Origin: JACKII01 sp963807085
Lineage (GTDB): Bacteria; Pseudomonadota; Alphaproteobacteria; Bin95
DNA length: 64,000 nucleotides
Direction of reading: 5' to 3'
NCBI GenBank assembly: GCA_963807085.1
Contig: CAWEBB010000013.1
Coordinates: 202,470-266,469 of the forward strand
Below the pieces are notes generated by a model that saw nothing but the letters and a program-made list of their open reading frames with translations, did not search any database and was not told the origin of the DNA. The position numbers and the translations under genes are program-made. The first letter of the stretch is position 1, and each line of letters begins with the position of its first letter. Positions 19,488 through 28,021 of the stretch are shown piece after piece.

Positions 19488-19946
19488 ATGAGTGTGAAAG
19501 CACGAGTTCACGGTGCTGCCTTGGCAGTGATAGCCGTGGTGATGGGCAGTTTCGGGCCGGCATTTGCCGACGCGGAAGTGCAGATGTTGAACAAGGCGCC
19601 GGATTCGAACGAACGAAACGTCTTTTATCCAGCAATCGTGAAATTACAGCCGGGCGAGACGGTCTATTGGGTGGCGACCGACAAGGGTCATAATGTCGAG
19701 TTGGTGAAAGGCTCCGTTCCGGAAGGCACGCCGCCATTCCGCTCGAACATGAACCAGGATGCATCGTTCACCTTCGATAAGCCCGGCGTCTATGTCTATA
19801 AATGCACGCCGCACTATGGCCTCGGCATGGTGGGAATCGTCGTTGTCGGCGACGATCTGAGCAATCAGGACGAGGTCTCGGCCAAACGCTATCCGGGCAA
19901 GGCTGGTAAGCGGCTCTCCAAAATGTTCGGGGAAATCAGCCAGTAG
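19488..19946 (+). CDS. Pseudoazurin (type I copper protein)
   Basis: The ATG at 19488 gives a 152-residue precursor with signal peptide MSVKARVHGAALAVIAVVMG and a cleavage site around AFA-DAEV. Type I copper ligands are visible: His in DKGHNVELVKG, then Cys and His in YKCTPHYGLGM, with the final Met of that motif. Pseudoazurins are periplasmic electron carriers, often donating to copper nitrite reductase. No nitrite reductase is in the window, so the partner here is unknown. Confidence 0.92.
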   Translation: MSVKARVHGAALAVIAVVMGSFGPAFADAEVQMLNKAPDSNERNVFYPAIVKLQPGETVYWVATDKGHNVELVKGSVPEGTPPFRSNMNQDASFTFDKPGVYVYKCTPHYGLGMVGIVVVGDDLSNQDEVSAKRYPGKAGKRLSKMFGEISQ

Positions 19947-20026
19947 GCTGCACGGTATCCTGGCCCGGTATCTCTGGGCCACAACGATCACGGCAACCTC
20001 GCCCCAGGTGGCCTTGACGAGTTTGC

Positions 20027-20494
20027 TCATGGTCCAGAATCCGACCGGGGCGAGCGCCCTCCCTGGTCCCAAGGAAACACGATCCAGGTATCCTGGCTGA
20101 CCATGGTCACGAAAGTATCTACGTACGAGCGGTCCGCCGGCTTGGCATAGACAGTGGCGAGATGCGCCCGGGGCAGCAGCCGGCGCACCAGCCGCGCGGT
20201 CACGCCGGTATCGACCAGATCGTCGACGACCAATAGGTCCTCGCCGTCGCCTTCGATCGCCTTCAGCGATTGGGCCTGTCCTTGGACCTTGCCTTCATAG
20301 CTGGCGACGCAGACTGTATCCACCTTGCGCAGGCTCAACTCACGGGCGACGATCGCGGCCGGCACTAGGCCGCCGCGGGCGATGCCGACAATGCCGGTGA
20401 ATTTCAGGTCGGCGAGACGCCGGTCGAGCGCCTGGGCGTCTCGATGCAGGTCTTGCCAGGAGACGGAAAAGAGATGGGCGGGCGGTGTTGCCAT
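20027..20494 (-). CDS. gpt: Xanthine-type phosphoribosyltransferase
   Basis: The 155-residue type I phosphoribosyltransferase has the PRPP loop EDLLVVDDLVDTGVTARLV and the N-terminal block FTGIVGIARGGLVPAAIVAR. Size and the C-terminal DTWIVFPWDQG agree with xanthine-guanine phosphoribosyltransferase (Gpt), a purine salvage enzyme that makes XMP or GMP from the base and PRPP. The symbol is by similarity. Confidence 0.85.
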   Translation of the reverse strand: MATPPAHLFSVSWQDLHRDAQALDRRLADLKFTGIVGIARGGLVPAAIVARELSLRKVDTVCVASYEGKVQGQAQSLKAIEGDGEDLLVVDDLVDTGVTARLVRRLLPRAHLATVYAKPADRSYVDTFVTMVSQDTWIVFPWDQGGRSPRSDSGP

Positions 20495-20661
20495 GGCGGC
20501 GGCTCCGGGTGAAGGGTTGGCGGAAGGTTCGGGAAATTCTCATCGCCAACGCTGGTTTGCTTTGTTCTGCCTTGTCGCATTTTACCTTGTCAAAGGCCGC
20601 GGGACCGGCTACATGCACCCGCTCCGTGATGGTGTCGTTCAATGCGGCATCGTCCGGCCAA

Positions 20662-20738
20662 GCGCCCGTAGCTCAATTGGATAGAGCGTCTGACTACGGA
20701 TCAGGAGGTTGGGGGTTCGAGTCCTCCCGGGCGCGCCA
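20662..20738 (+). tRNA. tRNA-Arg (anticodon ACG); island attachment site
   Basis: The 77-base cloverleaf has acceptor GCGCCCG/CGGGCGC, D arm GCTC/GAGC, anticodon loop CTACGGA (ACG) and T loop TTCGAGT. The CCA end is encoded. A degraded tyrosine recombinase follows 50 bases downstream on the opposite strand, so the 3' half of this tRNA is the probable integration site for the accessory region. Confidence 0.97.
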
Positions 20739-20790
20739 CTCTTTTCAAAGACTTAGCAAAATCTTTCAACTCAGAAAGTCGGAATTTCGA

Positions 20791-21911
20791 CTAGGTTTCC
20801 GACTGACCTTGTCGGCGGGCCAGGCGGGCCTCGAAAACGGCCTGGGCCTGGGTCAAGGTCTTTGCGCGGTAGCGCTTGCTGGCGGTGCTGCCGTCGCGCC
20901 AGCCGCCGACGCTGTTCAGGCCGCCTTCGGTCGCGCCGGCGTCTTCGGCATCAGTGGCGGCAAAGCGCCGGAGCTTCTGAAAAGTCAGGTGCTGAACAGA
21001 TGGCATAGTTTCGCTTGCCAAACGGCGCAGGCGCGCAAAGCGGCGCTGGAAAATCCGTGCTTTCGCGCTGGTCTAGATAGGGGCGCCCGGTCGCCTCGCT
21101 GATCAGAATCCGCGGCCCCGCATAGCCTTCGGCGCGATTTCTTCCAATTTGTTCTGCGATGCGTTCCGACAGACCCGGCACCAGGCCCAGCGGCAGCAGC
21201 AGGTCCGTGCCGGTCTTGGACCGCCTAGGTTCCAGACACCGCCACGGATCTGGGTTGCCTCCATCAGCAGGATATCGGTCAGCCGCTGGCCGAGCCATTC
21301 GTTCAGCTGGATCGCGGTGCCGACGCTGAACAGGCTGGCCATGGCCGTCTGGGCTGGCGTCGGCCATGGCGATCATGTGGTGGACTTGTTCCGGCGTCCA
21401 ATCATGGACGGCGGCGGTTGCCCAGGGCTTCACGCTGCGGGCGGGGTTGCGCTCGATCCATTCCTGGTCGATGGCGAAATTGTAGAGCTGCTCAGCATGA
21501 TCAGCGTGCGCTATGCCTTGACCGGGTGGATCTGGTGGCAAGCGGGGTACCAGTGCCGCACCAGGCCGCGGGTCAGATCGGCCAGTTCGGCATCGCCACA
21601 CCAGTTTTCGATCACCTGGCAGCGGTAGGCATAATCCCGCCGCGTGCGGATGCGCACGCCCGTATAGTACGGGCTGGCCTGCCAGAGGGCGATCAGCTGG
21701 CGGATGGACACATGCGCCCGCCAGTGGCCGCGGGCGGTGCGTTGGCGCCAGCCTTGGTTTCGGCGTTCAGCTGGCGGGCGAGTGCTTCGGCCCTTGGCTG
21801 GTCGCGGCCCAAGGCCCAGACCTTTCAGCCAACGGCACGGAGCGCCGGGCCGGGCTCCCAGTGCCAGCCGTCGCCCTTGCGGCGCAGGTAGGGGATTTAA
21901 ATGGTGGCCAT
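20791..21911 (-). pseudogene. Phage-type tyrosine recombinase (integrase), degraded
   Basis: On the minus strand a GGAGGAAACACC site precedes ATG at 21911, and the reading frame begins MATI then a stop, then IPYLRRKGDGWHWEPGPALR and another stop. Later pieces in shifting frames give NFAIDQEWIERNPARSVKPW, then SKTGTDLLLPL, GPRILISEATGRPY, and the C-terminal TFQKLRRFAATDAEDAGATE with GGWRDGSTASKRYRAKT (Arg and probable nucleophile Tyr). Stops and frame breaks are many, so it is dead. Position beside tRNA-Arg marks the left end of an integrated element. Confidence 0.75.
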
Positions 21912-22052
21912 GGTGTTTCCTCCGGTCGTTAGCGGCGCAGGCATGTTGCGCCAGGCGTGTTAGCGTGCCAAGCGGCGGCGGGCGACGCTGGCGTTCGGCG
22001 CGGCGATGGTCTTCGGTTTCGTCGATGCCGGCGCCGCCCGCCGGCAATTGCC

Positions 22053-23292
22053 GAATCGCCGATATAGGGGCGATGACTGGGAGGTGCTGATGGGCCAGAT
22101 GGGCTTCTTCGACGTTTCGAAACGCTACGCCGGGCTGGACGCGAAGTCGGATCCGCTGGTGAAGCTGAACGCCATCCCCTGGGCGTATTTCCGGCCGCAG
22201 TTGGAAGCGGTCTGGCGCCGGCCGCCGGAGGCCCGAAAATCCAAGGCTGGCCGCAAGCCGTGGGATGTGGTCGTGATGTTCAAGGCGCTCGTGCTGTGCG
22301 AGCTCTACAACCTCTCCGACGAGCAGTTCGAGTACCGGGTGCGCGACCGGCTGTCGTTCATGCGCTTCCTGGGCTTGGGTCTTGAGGATCCGGTTCCGGA
22401 CGCGACGACGGTCTGGCAGTACCGCGAGCAGCTGGTCCAGGCTGGCGTTGTCGGTGAGCTGTTCGGCGCATTCGACGGCTACCTGGAGGCCCAGGGCTGG
22501 CTGGCGATGGGCGGGCAGATGATCGACGCCTCGATCGTGCCGGTGCCCAAGCAGCGCAACGGCCGCGATGAGAATGCCGCGATCAAGGCGGGCGAGACGC
22601 CCGAGGGCTGGGACGAGAAGCCGGCGAAGAAGCGCCAGAAGGACACCGACGCGCGCTGGACCAAGAAGCACGGCAAGTCGCACTACGGCTACAAGAATCA
22701 CGTCAACGTCGATCGGCGACACAAGCTGATCCGCCGCTACAAGGTGACGGACGCGGCGACGCACGACAGCCGGGTCATCGACGACGTGCTGGACGACGGC
22801 AACACGGCCTCGGACGTCTGGGCGGACAGCGCCTACGGTCGGCCGAGATTGAGGAGAAGCTGGAAGACCGCGGCCTGAAGAGCCGCATCCACCGCAAGGG
22901 CCATCGCAACCGCCCACTCAGCAAGCGCGAGAAACAGGGCAACAAGACCCGCTCGAAGGTCCGCGCCCGGGTCGAGCACGTGTTCGGCGCGCAGACCAAC
23001 GACATGGGTGGCACGCTGGTGCGCAGCATCGGCATCGCCCGCGCCAAGGCGCGCATCGGCCTGAAGAACCTTGCCTACAACATGCGCCGCGTGGTCCACC
23101 TGAACGGCCTCGCCGCCGCCCGCGGGCCGACGTGAGCGGGGTGGCGACAGCAGAAGTGCGTCTGGAGCGCAGCTGAACGGGCAAAAACAACCAAAAAAGG
23201 CCGCAAAACGGCGCCCATCGCGGCGTTCAGCGGCGAACGAGGTTCAACATCGGCCCAGAAGCGGCTACGCAGCCGTATTTATCGAAGTGCCC
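22053..23292 (+). mobile_element. IS5-family element copy A, left end missing
   Basis: This copy aligns with the complete 1,281-bp copies at 44.7 and 57.6 kb but lacks their first 41 bases, including the left inverted repeat; homology starts at GAATCGCCGATATAGG. The right end (TATTTATCGAAGTGCCC) is intact. There is no duplication of target sequence. Confidence 0.8.
22090..23135 (+). pseudogene. IS5-family transposase (copy A), frameshifted
   Basis: The 5' end is the complete one among the three copies: MGQMGFFDVSKRYAGLDAKS. DDE-domain landmarks are GGQMIDASIVPVPKQRN (first Asp), then DVWADSAY near the second Asp, and ARVEHVFGAQTNDMGGTLVR carrying the Glu. One C is missing near 22838, where copies B and C read TACCGGTCGG, so the C-terminal third is out of frame. 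The protein would be about 350 residues. Confidence 0.85.
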
Positions 23293-23408
23293 CCAATTGA
23301 AAGGTTAGCGTGTGGTGAACCCGACCTTGCTGGCGCTGTGCCCGGCGTGAGAGTCTCTGTCGTAATAGCGGGCGATCGATGTCCGCTTAAATTACGCGGA
23401 CACGTATC

Positions 23409-23762
23409 TTGGCAAACCAAGGCAAACGCAAGCGGCGAAGCTATTCGACGGTCTTGAAGCGTCGGGTTGTGGCCGAGACGTTGGAACCAGGTGCTTCAGT
23501 TTCAGCGGTTGCCCGTCGCCATAGTCTCAACGCCAACATGGTGTTTGTGTGGCGCGACGATCCACGGTTCGGTCCTGGCCGGGAAGTGGCGGCATTCCTG
23601 CCAGTTGAGATCGAGCCGGATCGATTGCCGCCGGCCCAAGAGCCGCCCGACGGTGCCGGTCAGATTGAGATAGCTCTGGCCTCGGGGCACAGGCTGAGGG
23701 TCAGAGGTCTCTTCGATATCGATGCGGTGCTTCGCCTGGCCAAGGGTCTGGCCTCGTCATGA
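23409..23762 (+). CDS. IS66 TnpA
   Basis: The 117-residue first IS66 protein is read from TTG 23409: RKRRSYSTVLKRRVVAETLE, then VSAVARRHSLNANMVFVWR, a helix-turn-helix DNA-binding region. The C-terminus overlaps the tnpB start by four bases, as in other IS66 elements. Accessory transposition protein; exact role not known. Confidence 0.85.
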   Translation: MANQGKRKRRSYSTVLKRRVVAETLEPGASVSAVARRHSLNANMVFVWRDDPRFGPGREVAAFLPVEIEPDRLPPAQEPPDGAGQIEIALASGHRLRVRGLFDIDAVLRLAKGLASS

Positions 23763-26017
23763 TCCCGATACCCGCCCATACGAAGGTCTGGCTGGCTGCC
23801 GGGGTCACGGATATGCGGAAGGGCTTCAACGGCCTGTCTGCACTTGCCGATAAGGTTCTGAGCGAAGACCCGTTTTCCGGCCATCTGTTCGTGTTTCGTG
23901 GCCGCCAGGGTGACCTGATCAAGATCATCTGGTTTGACGGCCAAGGCGCCTGCCTGTTCTCAAAGCGCCTGGAGCGTGGCCGGTTCATATGGCCATCGCC
24001 AGCAACCAGAAAAGTCTCGCTGAGCTCGGCGCAGCTGGCAATGCTGCTGGAAGGTATCGATTGGGTGCGTCGGTACAAACCGGCAGGAGGTAGAGGGTGA
24101 AAGTCCCTTACGGTGAAGGAGTAGCGATCCACATCGACCCCGAGTCATGCGGGCGTCGTCGCGAGGCGGCGCGCGAAGCGTTGACAGGGGCGCGTATAGG
24201 CCAGCCATTGAGCGGCGTAAGACTTCACAATCGGAGCGCCGATGCTCTCCAATCGGCAGAAGGCAACATCGATCGTCGCGCTATGCGAGCGACGTTCGGG
24301 CTCCGCGTCGTCGTTAGACCCTGGCATGTGCGTACACCTTCTGTGCGGGAACCGAGAGATCTCTGCGTCGCCCCGGCCAGCCGGGCTGAGGGCCGCATGG
24401 GGAAGGCCGGAGGCCGAAGCCCGTGACGCACGGCGCAGAGAAGTCGGACTCGCGCATAGTACCTGCGAAGCTGGTGAACAAAGCGACGACCGTCGCGGCG
24501 GAGCCGGTGGAGGGAAGGCGCGGGACCGCGGGAAATGCGGGCGAGCAAACCACGGTCCGGACGCAGAGCCGGTCAGCCGTGTCACATGCGCAGACCCGCA
24601 TACGAGAAGCGGTCAACAGGAACAAGCAAGAGAAACTGACCGCCCTGATGCACCACGTTACGGTAGATGTCCTGCGGCACGCCTTCTTCTTATTGAAGAG
24701 GCGCGCCGCGGCTGGCGTCGATGGAATGACGTGGGCCGACTATGACAGGGATCGAGAGGTTCGCCTCCTCGATCTCCATGGTCGGCTGCATCGAGGCGCG
24801 TACCGAGCGTCGCCCTCGCGGCGTAGCTACATCTCCAAGGCGAACGGTGACAAACGGCCGCTTGGCGTGGCCGCTATGGAAGATAAGATCGTCCAGGCGG
24901 CCATGGTGTTGATCTTGACGCCGATCTATGAAGCGGAGTTCCTGGGTTTCAGCTACGGGTTCCGGCCGGGGCGCAACCAGCACGATGCGCTGGATGCGCT
25001 CGCGTTCGGGATCAAGGGACGCAACGTCCGACTGGATCCTCGACGCCGATATCCGATCGTTCTTCGATACGATCAACCATGATTGGTTGATCAAGTTTGT
25101 CGAACATCGCATCGGCGATTCGAGGGTTGTCCGCCTGATCGCCAAATGGCTGAAGGCGGGCGTGATGGAGAACGGGCTGAAGATCGCGACGGAAGAGGGG
25201 ACGCCGCAAGGCGCGGTGATCTCGCCGCTCCTGGCGAACATCTACCTCCACTATGTCTACGATCTTTGGGCCCACGCCTGGCGGCGGCGCATTGCTGGCG
25301 ACGTGGTGATCGTACGTTATGCGGACGACACCATCGTCGGGTTCCAGTACGAAGGCGACGCTCGCCGGTTTCTCGACGATCTCAAAGCACGGCTTGCCCG
25401 CTTCGGGCTTTCGCTTCACGCCGACAAGACGCGACTGATCGCCTTTGGCCGCTTCGTGGCCAGGGACCGACAGCGCGCCCGCCTCGGCCGCCCGGAAACG
25501 TTCGACTTCCTGGGGTTCACGCACGTCTGTGGGCGTAAACGCGGGAGCGGCCATTTCCAGCTCGTGCGAATGACCCGGCGTAAAAGCAAATGGACGGCCG
25601 TGGGGCGGATCGTTGAGGGACTGCGGCGGCTCCGTCACGCACCCATCGACAAGCAAGGTCGCTGGTTGGCCTCGGTTCTGAAGGGGCACTATGCCTACTT
25701 TTCCGTGCCGACCAACATCGCGGCGGTGCGCGCTGTTCGTCATCATGCGAAGGTCCGCTGGTATCTGAGCCTTCGGCGACGAAGCCAGCGCACAAGTCTC
25801 ACATGGCGACGTATGAACGCCATCGTCGCGGCGCACTTGCCATGGCCAAACGTCCTCCATCCGTGGCCGGAGCAGCGCTTTCTCGTCAAGCACCCGCGGT
25901 AGGAGCCGTATGCGGGAATTCCGCACGTACGGATCTGTGCGGGGGGCGGTCAGAAACGACCGTCCCTACCGCGACCGGGCGCCTTTGCGAACGTGGCAGC
26001 CGCTAGTAACGGGCTGA
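23759..26017 (+). CDS. IS66 TnpB, split by a group II intron
   Basis: Exon 1 runs 23759-24064 and reads MIPIPAHTKVWLAAGVTDMR, then LFVFRGRQGDLIKIIWFDGQ and ends at codons for GIDW. Exon 2 is 25976-26017 (RAPLRTWQPLVTG, then TGA). Joining 24064 to 25976 gives the normal IS66 ending GIDWRAPLRTWQPLVTG, 115 residues in total. Without splicing the frame runs into the intron and stops early. IS66 Orf2 is the IS66 hallmark protein of unknown mechanism. Confidence 0.85.
24065..25975 (+). mobile_element. Group II intron (1,911 bp) with its reverse transcriptase
   Basis: The intron starts GTGCG at 24065, the group II 5' consensus, and ends ...CCGCGAC (AY end) at 25975. A domain V hairpin follows the protein gene (25903-25936): GAGCCGTATGCGG, GAAT loop region and CCGCACGTACGG. 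Domain VI follows with an inverted repeat GGGCGGTC/GACCGTCC. Both splice junctions are fixed by the restored tnpB frame. The base opposite the third position of domain V does not pair, which may be a read error or mutation. Confidence 0.88.
24423..25902 (+). pseudogene. ltrA: Group II intron reverse transcriptase/maturase, one frameshift
   Basis: GTG 24423 starts the intron-encoded protein. RT landmarks are RRAAAGVDGMTWADYDRD, then YISKANGDKRPLGVAAMEDK and FSYGFRPGRNQHDALDAL. The frame breaks near 25025. The second frame continues LDADIRSFFDTINHDWL, TPQGAVISPLLANIYLHYV and the catalytic YADD in IVRYADDTIVGF. The C-terminal maturase domain reads GHYAYFSVPTNIAAVRAVR. No HNH endonuclease domain is seen. 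Intact length would be about 490 residues; one base change would restore it. Confidence 0.88.
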
Positions 26018-26089
26018 TAATCAATCGATTTCTGTCATTTTTGGTGGTTTCAGGATTCCCATAGGCCTCTGATTTTGCCATAAATCCTC

Positions 26090-26355
26090 ATGTTCAAACC
26101 GCCCTCCAATTTGCCCAGTGACGTCGCCGAGTTGCAGGCGATGATTGCCTTGCAGAACGAGAAACTGTCGATCTTCGCGGCAGAGATCCAAGAGCGTGAT
26201 TACCGGATCGAGAAGCTCAAGCATGAGTTGGCCGGGCTGCGGCGTCACCGGTTTGGCTCCCGCTCCGAAGCCCTTGATCAGCTTGAACTGACACTGGAAG
26301 AGGAAGAGATCGCCCGGGCCGCGGCAACACCGCCGCGTGATGACGATAAGGCTAG
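26090..26355 (+). pseudogene. IS66 TnpC, N-terminal fragment
   Basis: The ATG at 26090 encodes FKPPSNLPSDVAELQAMIAL and ERDYRIEKLKHELAGLRRHR, then FGSRSEALDQLELTLEEEE, the coiled-coil start of the IS66 transposase. The gene is cut after about 88 codons by an IS1380 element; the DDE domain is absent. Confidence 0.85.
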
Positions 26356-28005
26356 CCTGCATTTCTCACGAGGATAGGTGCATCGGGGCATAAGATCGGG
26401 GAAAATGTGAGTGTGGACATACACTTGACCCGACTTCAGGAGCAGCCCCAATGCGGACAGAGTGTAACCGGGAAGCCATGCTATTTGCACGCCTCGATCG
26501 TCGCGACGTGGTCGCCGATTTCGGTGGCGGGGCGATCAGTTCGGATGCCGGAGCGTTGCTGCTGGGGGCGACGGACCGGGCGGTTAATCTGGTCGAGCGC
26601 TTTGCTGCCTGTTTCACCGATGGCCGGGCGGCTGAGCGGGTGGTCCACGACGTGCGCACGCTGATAGGCCAGCGCGTGTTCGCCATCGCGCTCGGCTATG
26701 AGGATCTGGTCGATCACGACGACCTGCGCCACGATCCGGTGCTCGGCCCCTTTCTCGGCCGACTGGAAGCACGCCGGCCGGACTGCGCGCCGCTGGCGGG
26801 CAAGAGCACGCTGAACCGCCTGGAGCAAGCGCCGGTCTGCAACGACCGCTACCGCAAGATCGCCCACGATCCCAAGGCGATTGAGAATGTGTTCGTCGAT
26901 CTGTTCCTGGACGCGCACACCAGGCCACCGGCACGCATCACGCTCGACCTGGACGCCACGGACGACCCGATCCACGGGCGCCAGGAGGGGCGCTTCTTTC
27001 ACGGTTACTACGATTGCTACTGCTACCTGCCGCTTTATGTGTTCTGTGGCGAGCATTTGCTGGCGGCCAAGCTTCGGCGCGCCAATATCGACGCCAGCGC
27101 CGGTGCAGCCGACGAGATCGCCCGGATTGTCCGGCACATCCGCGAGCGTTGGCCTCGGGTGCGCATCCTGCTGCGCGGCGACAGCGGCTTTGCACGCGAA
27201 GAGCTCATGGCCTGGTGTGAGGCCAACCGGGTCGATTATCTTTTTGGTCTGGCGCGCAATTCCCGTCTGGTGGACCGGATCTACGTTGACCTGGCCTGGG
27301 CAGGGGAAGAGGCTGAGCGCACCGGCAGGCCCGCCCGGCGCTTCGCCGACTTCCGCTGGACCACGCGGGACAGCTGGAGCCGGCGCCGTCGGGTGGTGGC
27401 CAAGGCCGAGTGGATGCCGGGCCGGGGCGAGAGCGGCGCCAACCCGCGCTTCGTGGTCACCTCGCTTGCGTCGGGGGACCTGGACGCCCGGACGCTCTAC
27501 GAGCGCGTTTACTGCGCCCGCGGCGACATGGAAAACCGGATCAAAGAATGCCAGCTCGACCTGTTTGCCGACCGCACCAGTGCGGCGACGATGAAGGCCA
27601 ACCAGTTGCGGCTGTGGTTCGCCTCCATGGCCTATGTGCTGCTGTGTGCGTTACGGCGAAAGGGCCTGGCGCATACCCGGCTGGCGAGGGCCACCTGCGG
27701 CACGCTGCGTCTGAAACTGCTGAAAATCGGCGCACAGGTGACCGTCACCGTCCGTCGTATCCGTGTGGCGATGGCCTCTGCCTGTCCTTATGCCGACGAG
27801 TTCGCGCTCGCACACACACGGCTCTGCCGCTGAAGCACGCTCCGGCATCGCCTCCACCCGCCCATCAACAACATCGGACCCGACCTGATCCCGACCGCGC
27901 CCCAACGGCGCAACGAACCGGCATGCTCAAGCCCCACGCGTCCGTCATCCAAAGGTCAGCCAGCCATCTCCCGATCAGGAAGGCAACACTGGTGAGAAAT
28001 GCGGG
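26356..28005 (+). mobile_element. IS1380-family element copy 1
   Basis: The 1,650-bp element has ends CCTGCATTTCTCAC on the left and GTGAGAAATGCGGG on the right, near-perfect inverted repeats. CTAG flanks both sides (26352-26355 and 28006-28009). The left flank is IS66 tnpC; the right flank is the end of the NAD synthetase gene, so the two sides were not neighbours originally. Confidence 0.9.
26451..27833 (+). CDS. IS1380-family transposase
   Basis: The 460-residue intact transposase has FGGGAISSDAGALLLGATDR near the start. Catalytic DDE landmarks are RITLDLDATDDPIHGRQEG, then LLRGDSGFAREELMAWCEAN and MENRIKECQLDLFADRTSA. Closely related to the copy at 45.98 kb, but with many scattered substitutions, so the two are distinct isoforms. 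The start ATG follows a CAGGAGCAGCCCC ribosome site. Confidence 0.93.
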   Translation: MRTECNREAMLFARLDRRDVVADFGGGAISSDAGALLLGATDRAVNLVERFAACFTDGRAAERVVHDVRTLIGQRVFAIALGYEDLVDHDDLRHDPVLGPFLGRLEARRPDCAPLAGKSTLNRLEQAPVCNDRYRKIAHDPKAIENVFVDLFLDAHTRPPARITLDLDATDDPIHGRQEGRFFHGYYDCYCYLPLYVFCGEHLLAAKLRRANIDASAGAADEIARIVRHIRERWPRVRILLRGDSGFAREELMAWCEANRVDYLFGLARNSRLVDRIYVDLAWAGEEAERTGRPARRFADFRWTTRDSWSRRRRVVAKAEWMPGRGESGANPRFVVTSLASGDLDARTLYERVYCARGDMENRIKECQLDLFADRTSAATMKANQLRLWFASMAYVLLCALRRKGLAHTRLARATCGTLRLKLLKIGAQVTVTVRRIRVAMASACPYADEFALAHTRLCR

Positions 28006-28021
28006 CTAGTTGATAGATGAT

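Larger units (their letters stand above)
23304..26355 (+). mobile_element. IS66-family element, right part missing
   Basis: GTTAGCGTGTGGTGAACC near 23304 resembles an IS66-type terminal repeat. tnpA, tnpB and the first quarter of tnpC follow in the usual order. tnpB carries a group II intron. tnpC is cut by an IS1380 insertion at the CTAG ending at 26355. Its remainder and the right terminus are nowhere in the window. Confidence 0.75.

Noticed and set aside
21511..22917. A 468-codon minus-strand frame
   Set aside because: It runs antisense through the IS5 copy A transposase into the dead integrase. The homologous antisense frames recur in copies B and C, so it is a shadow.
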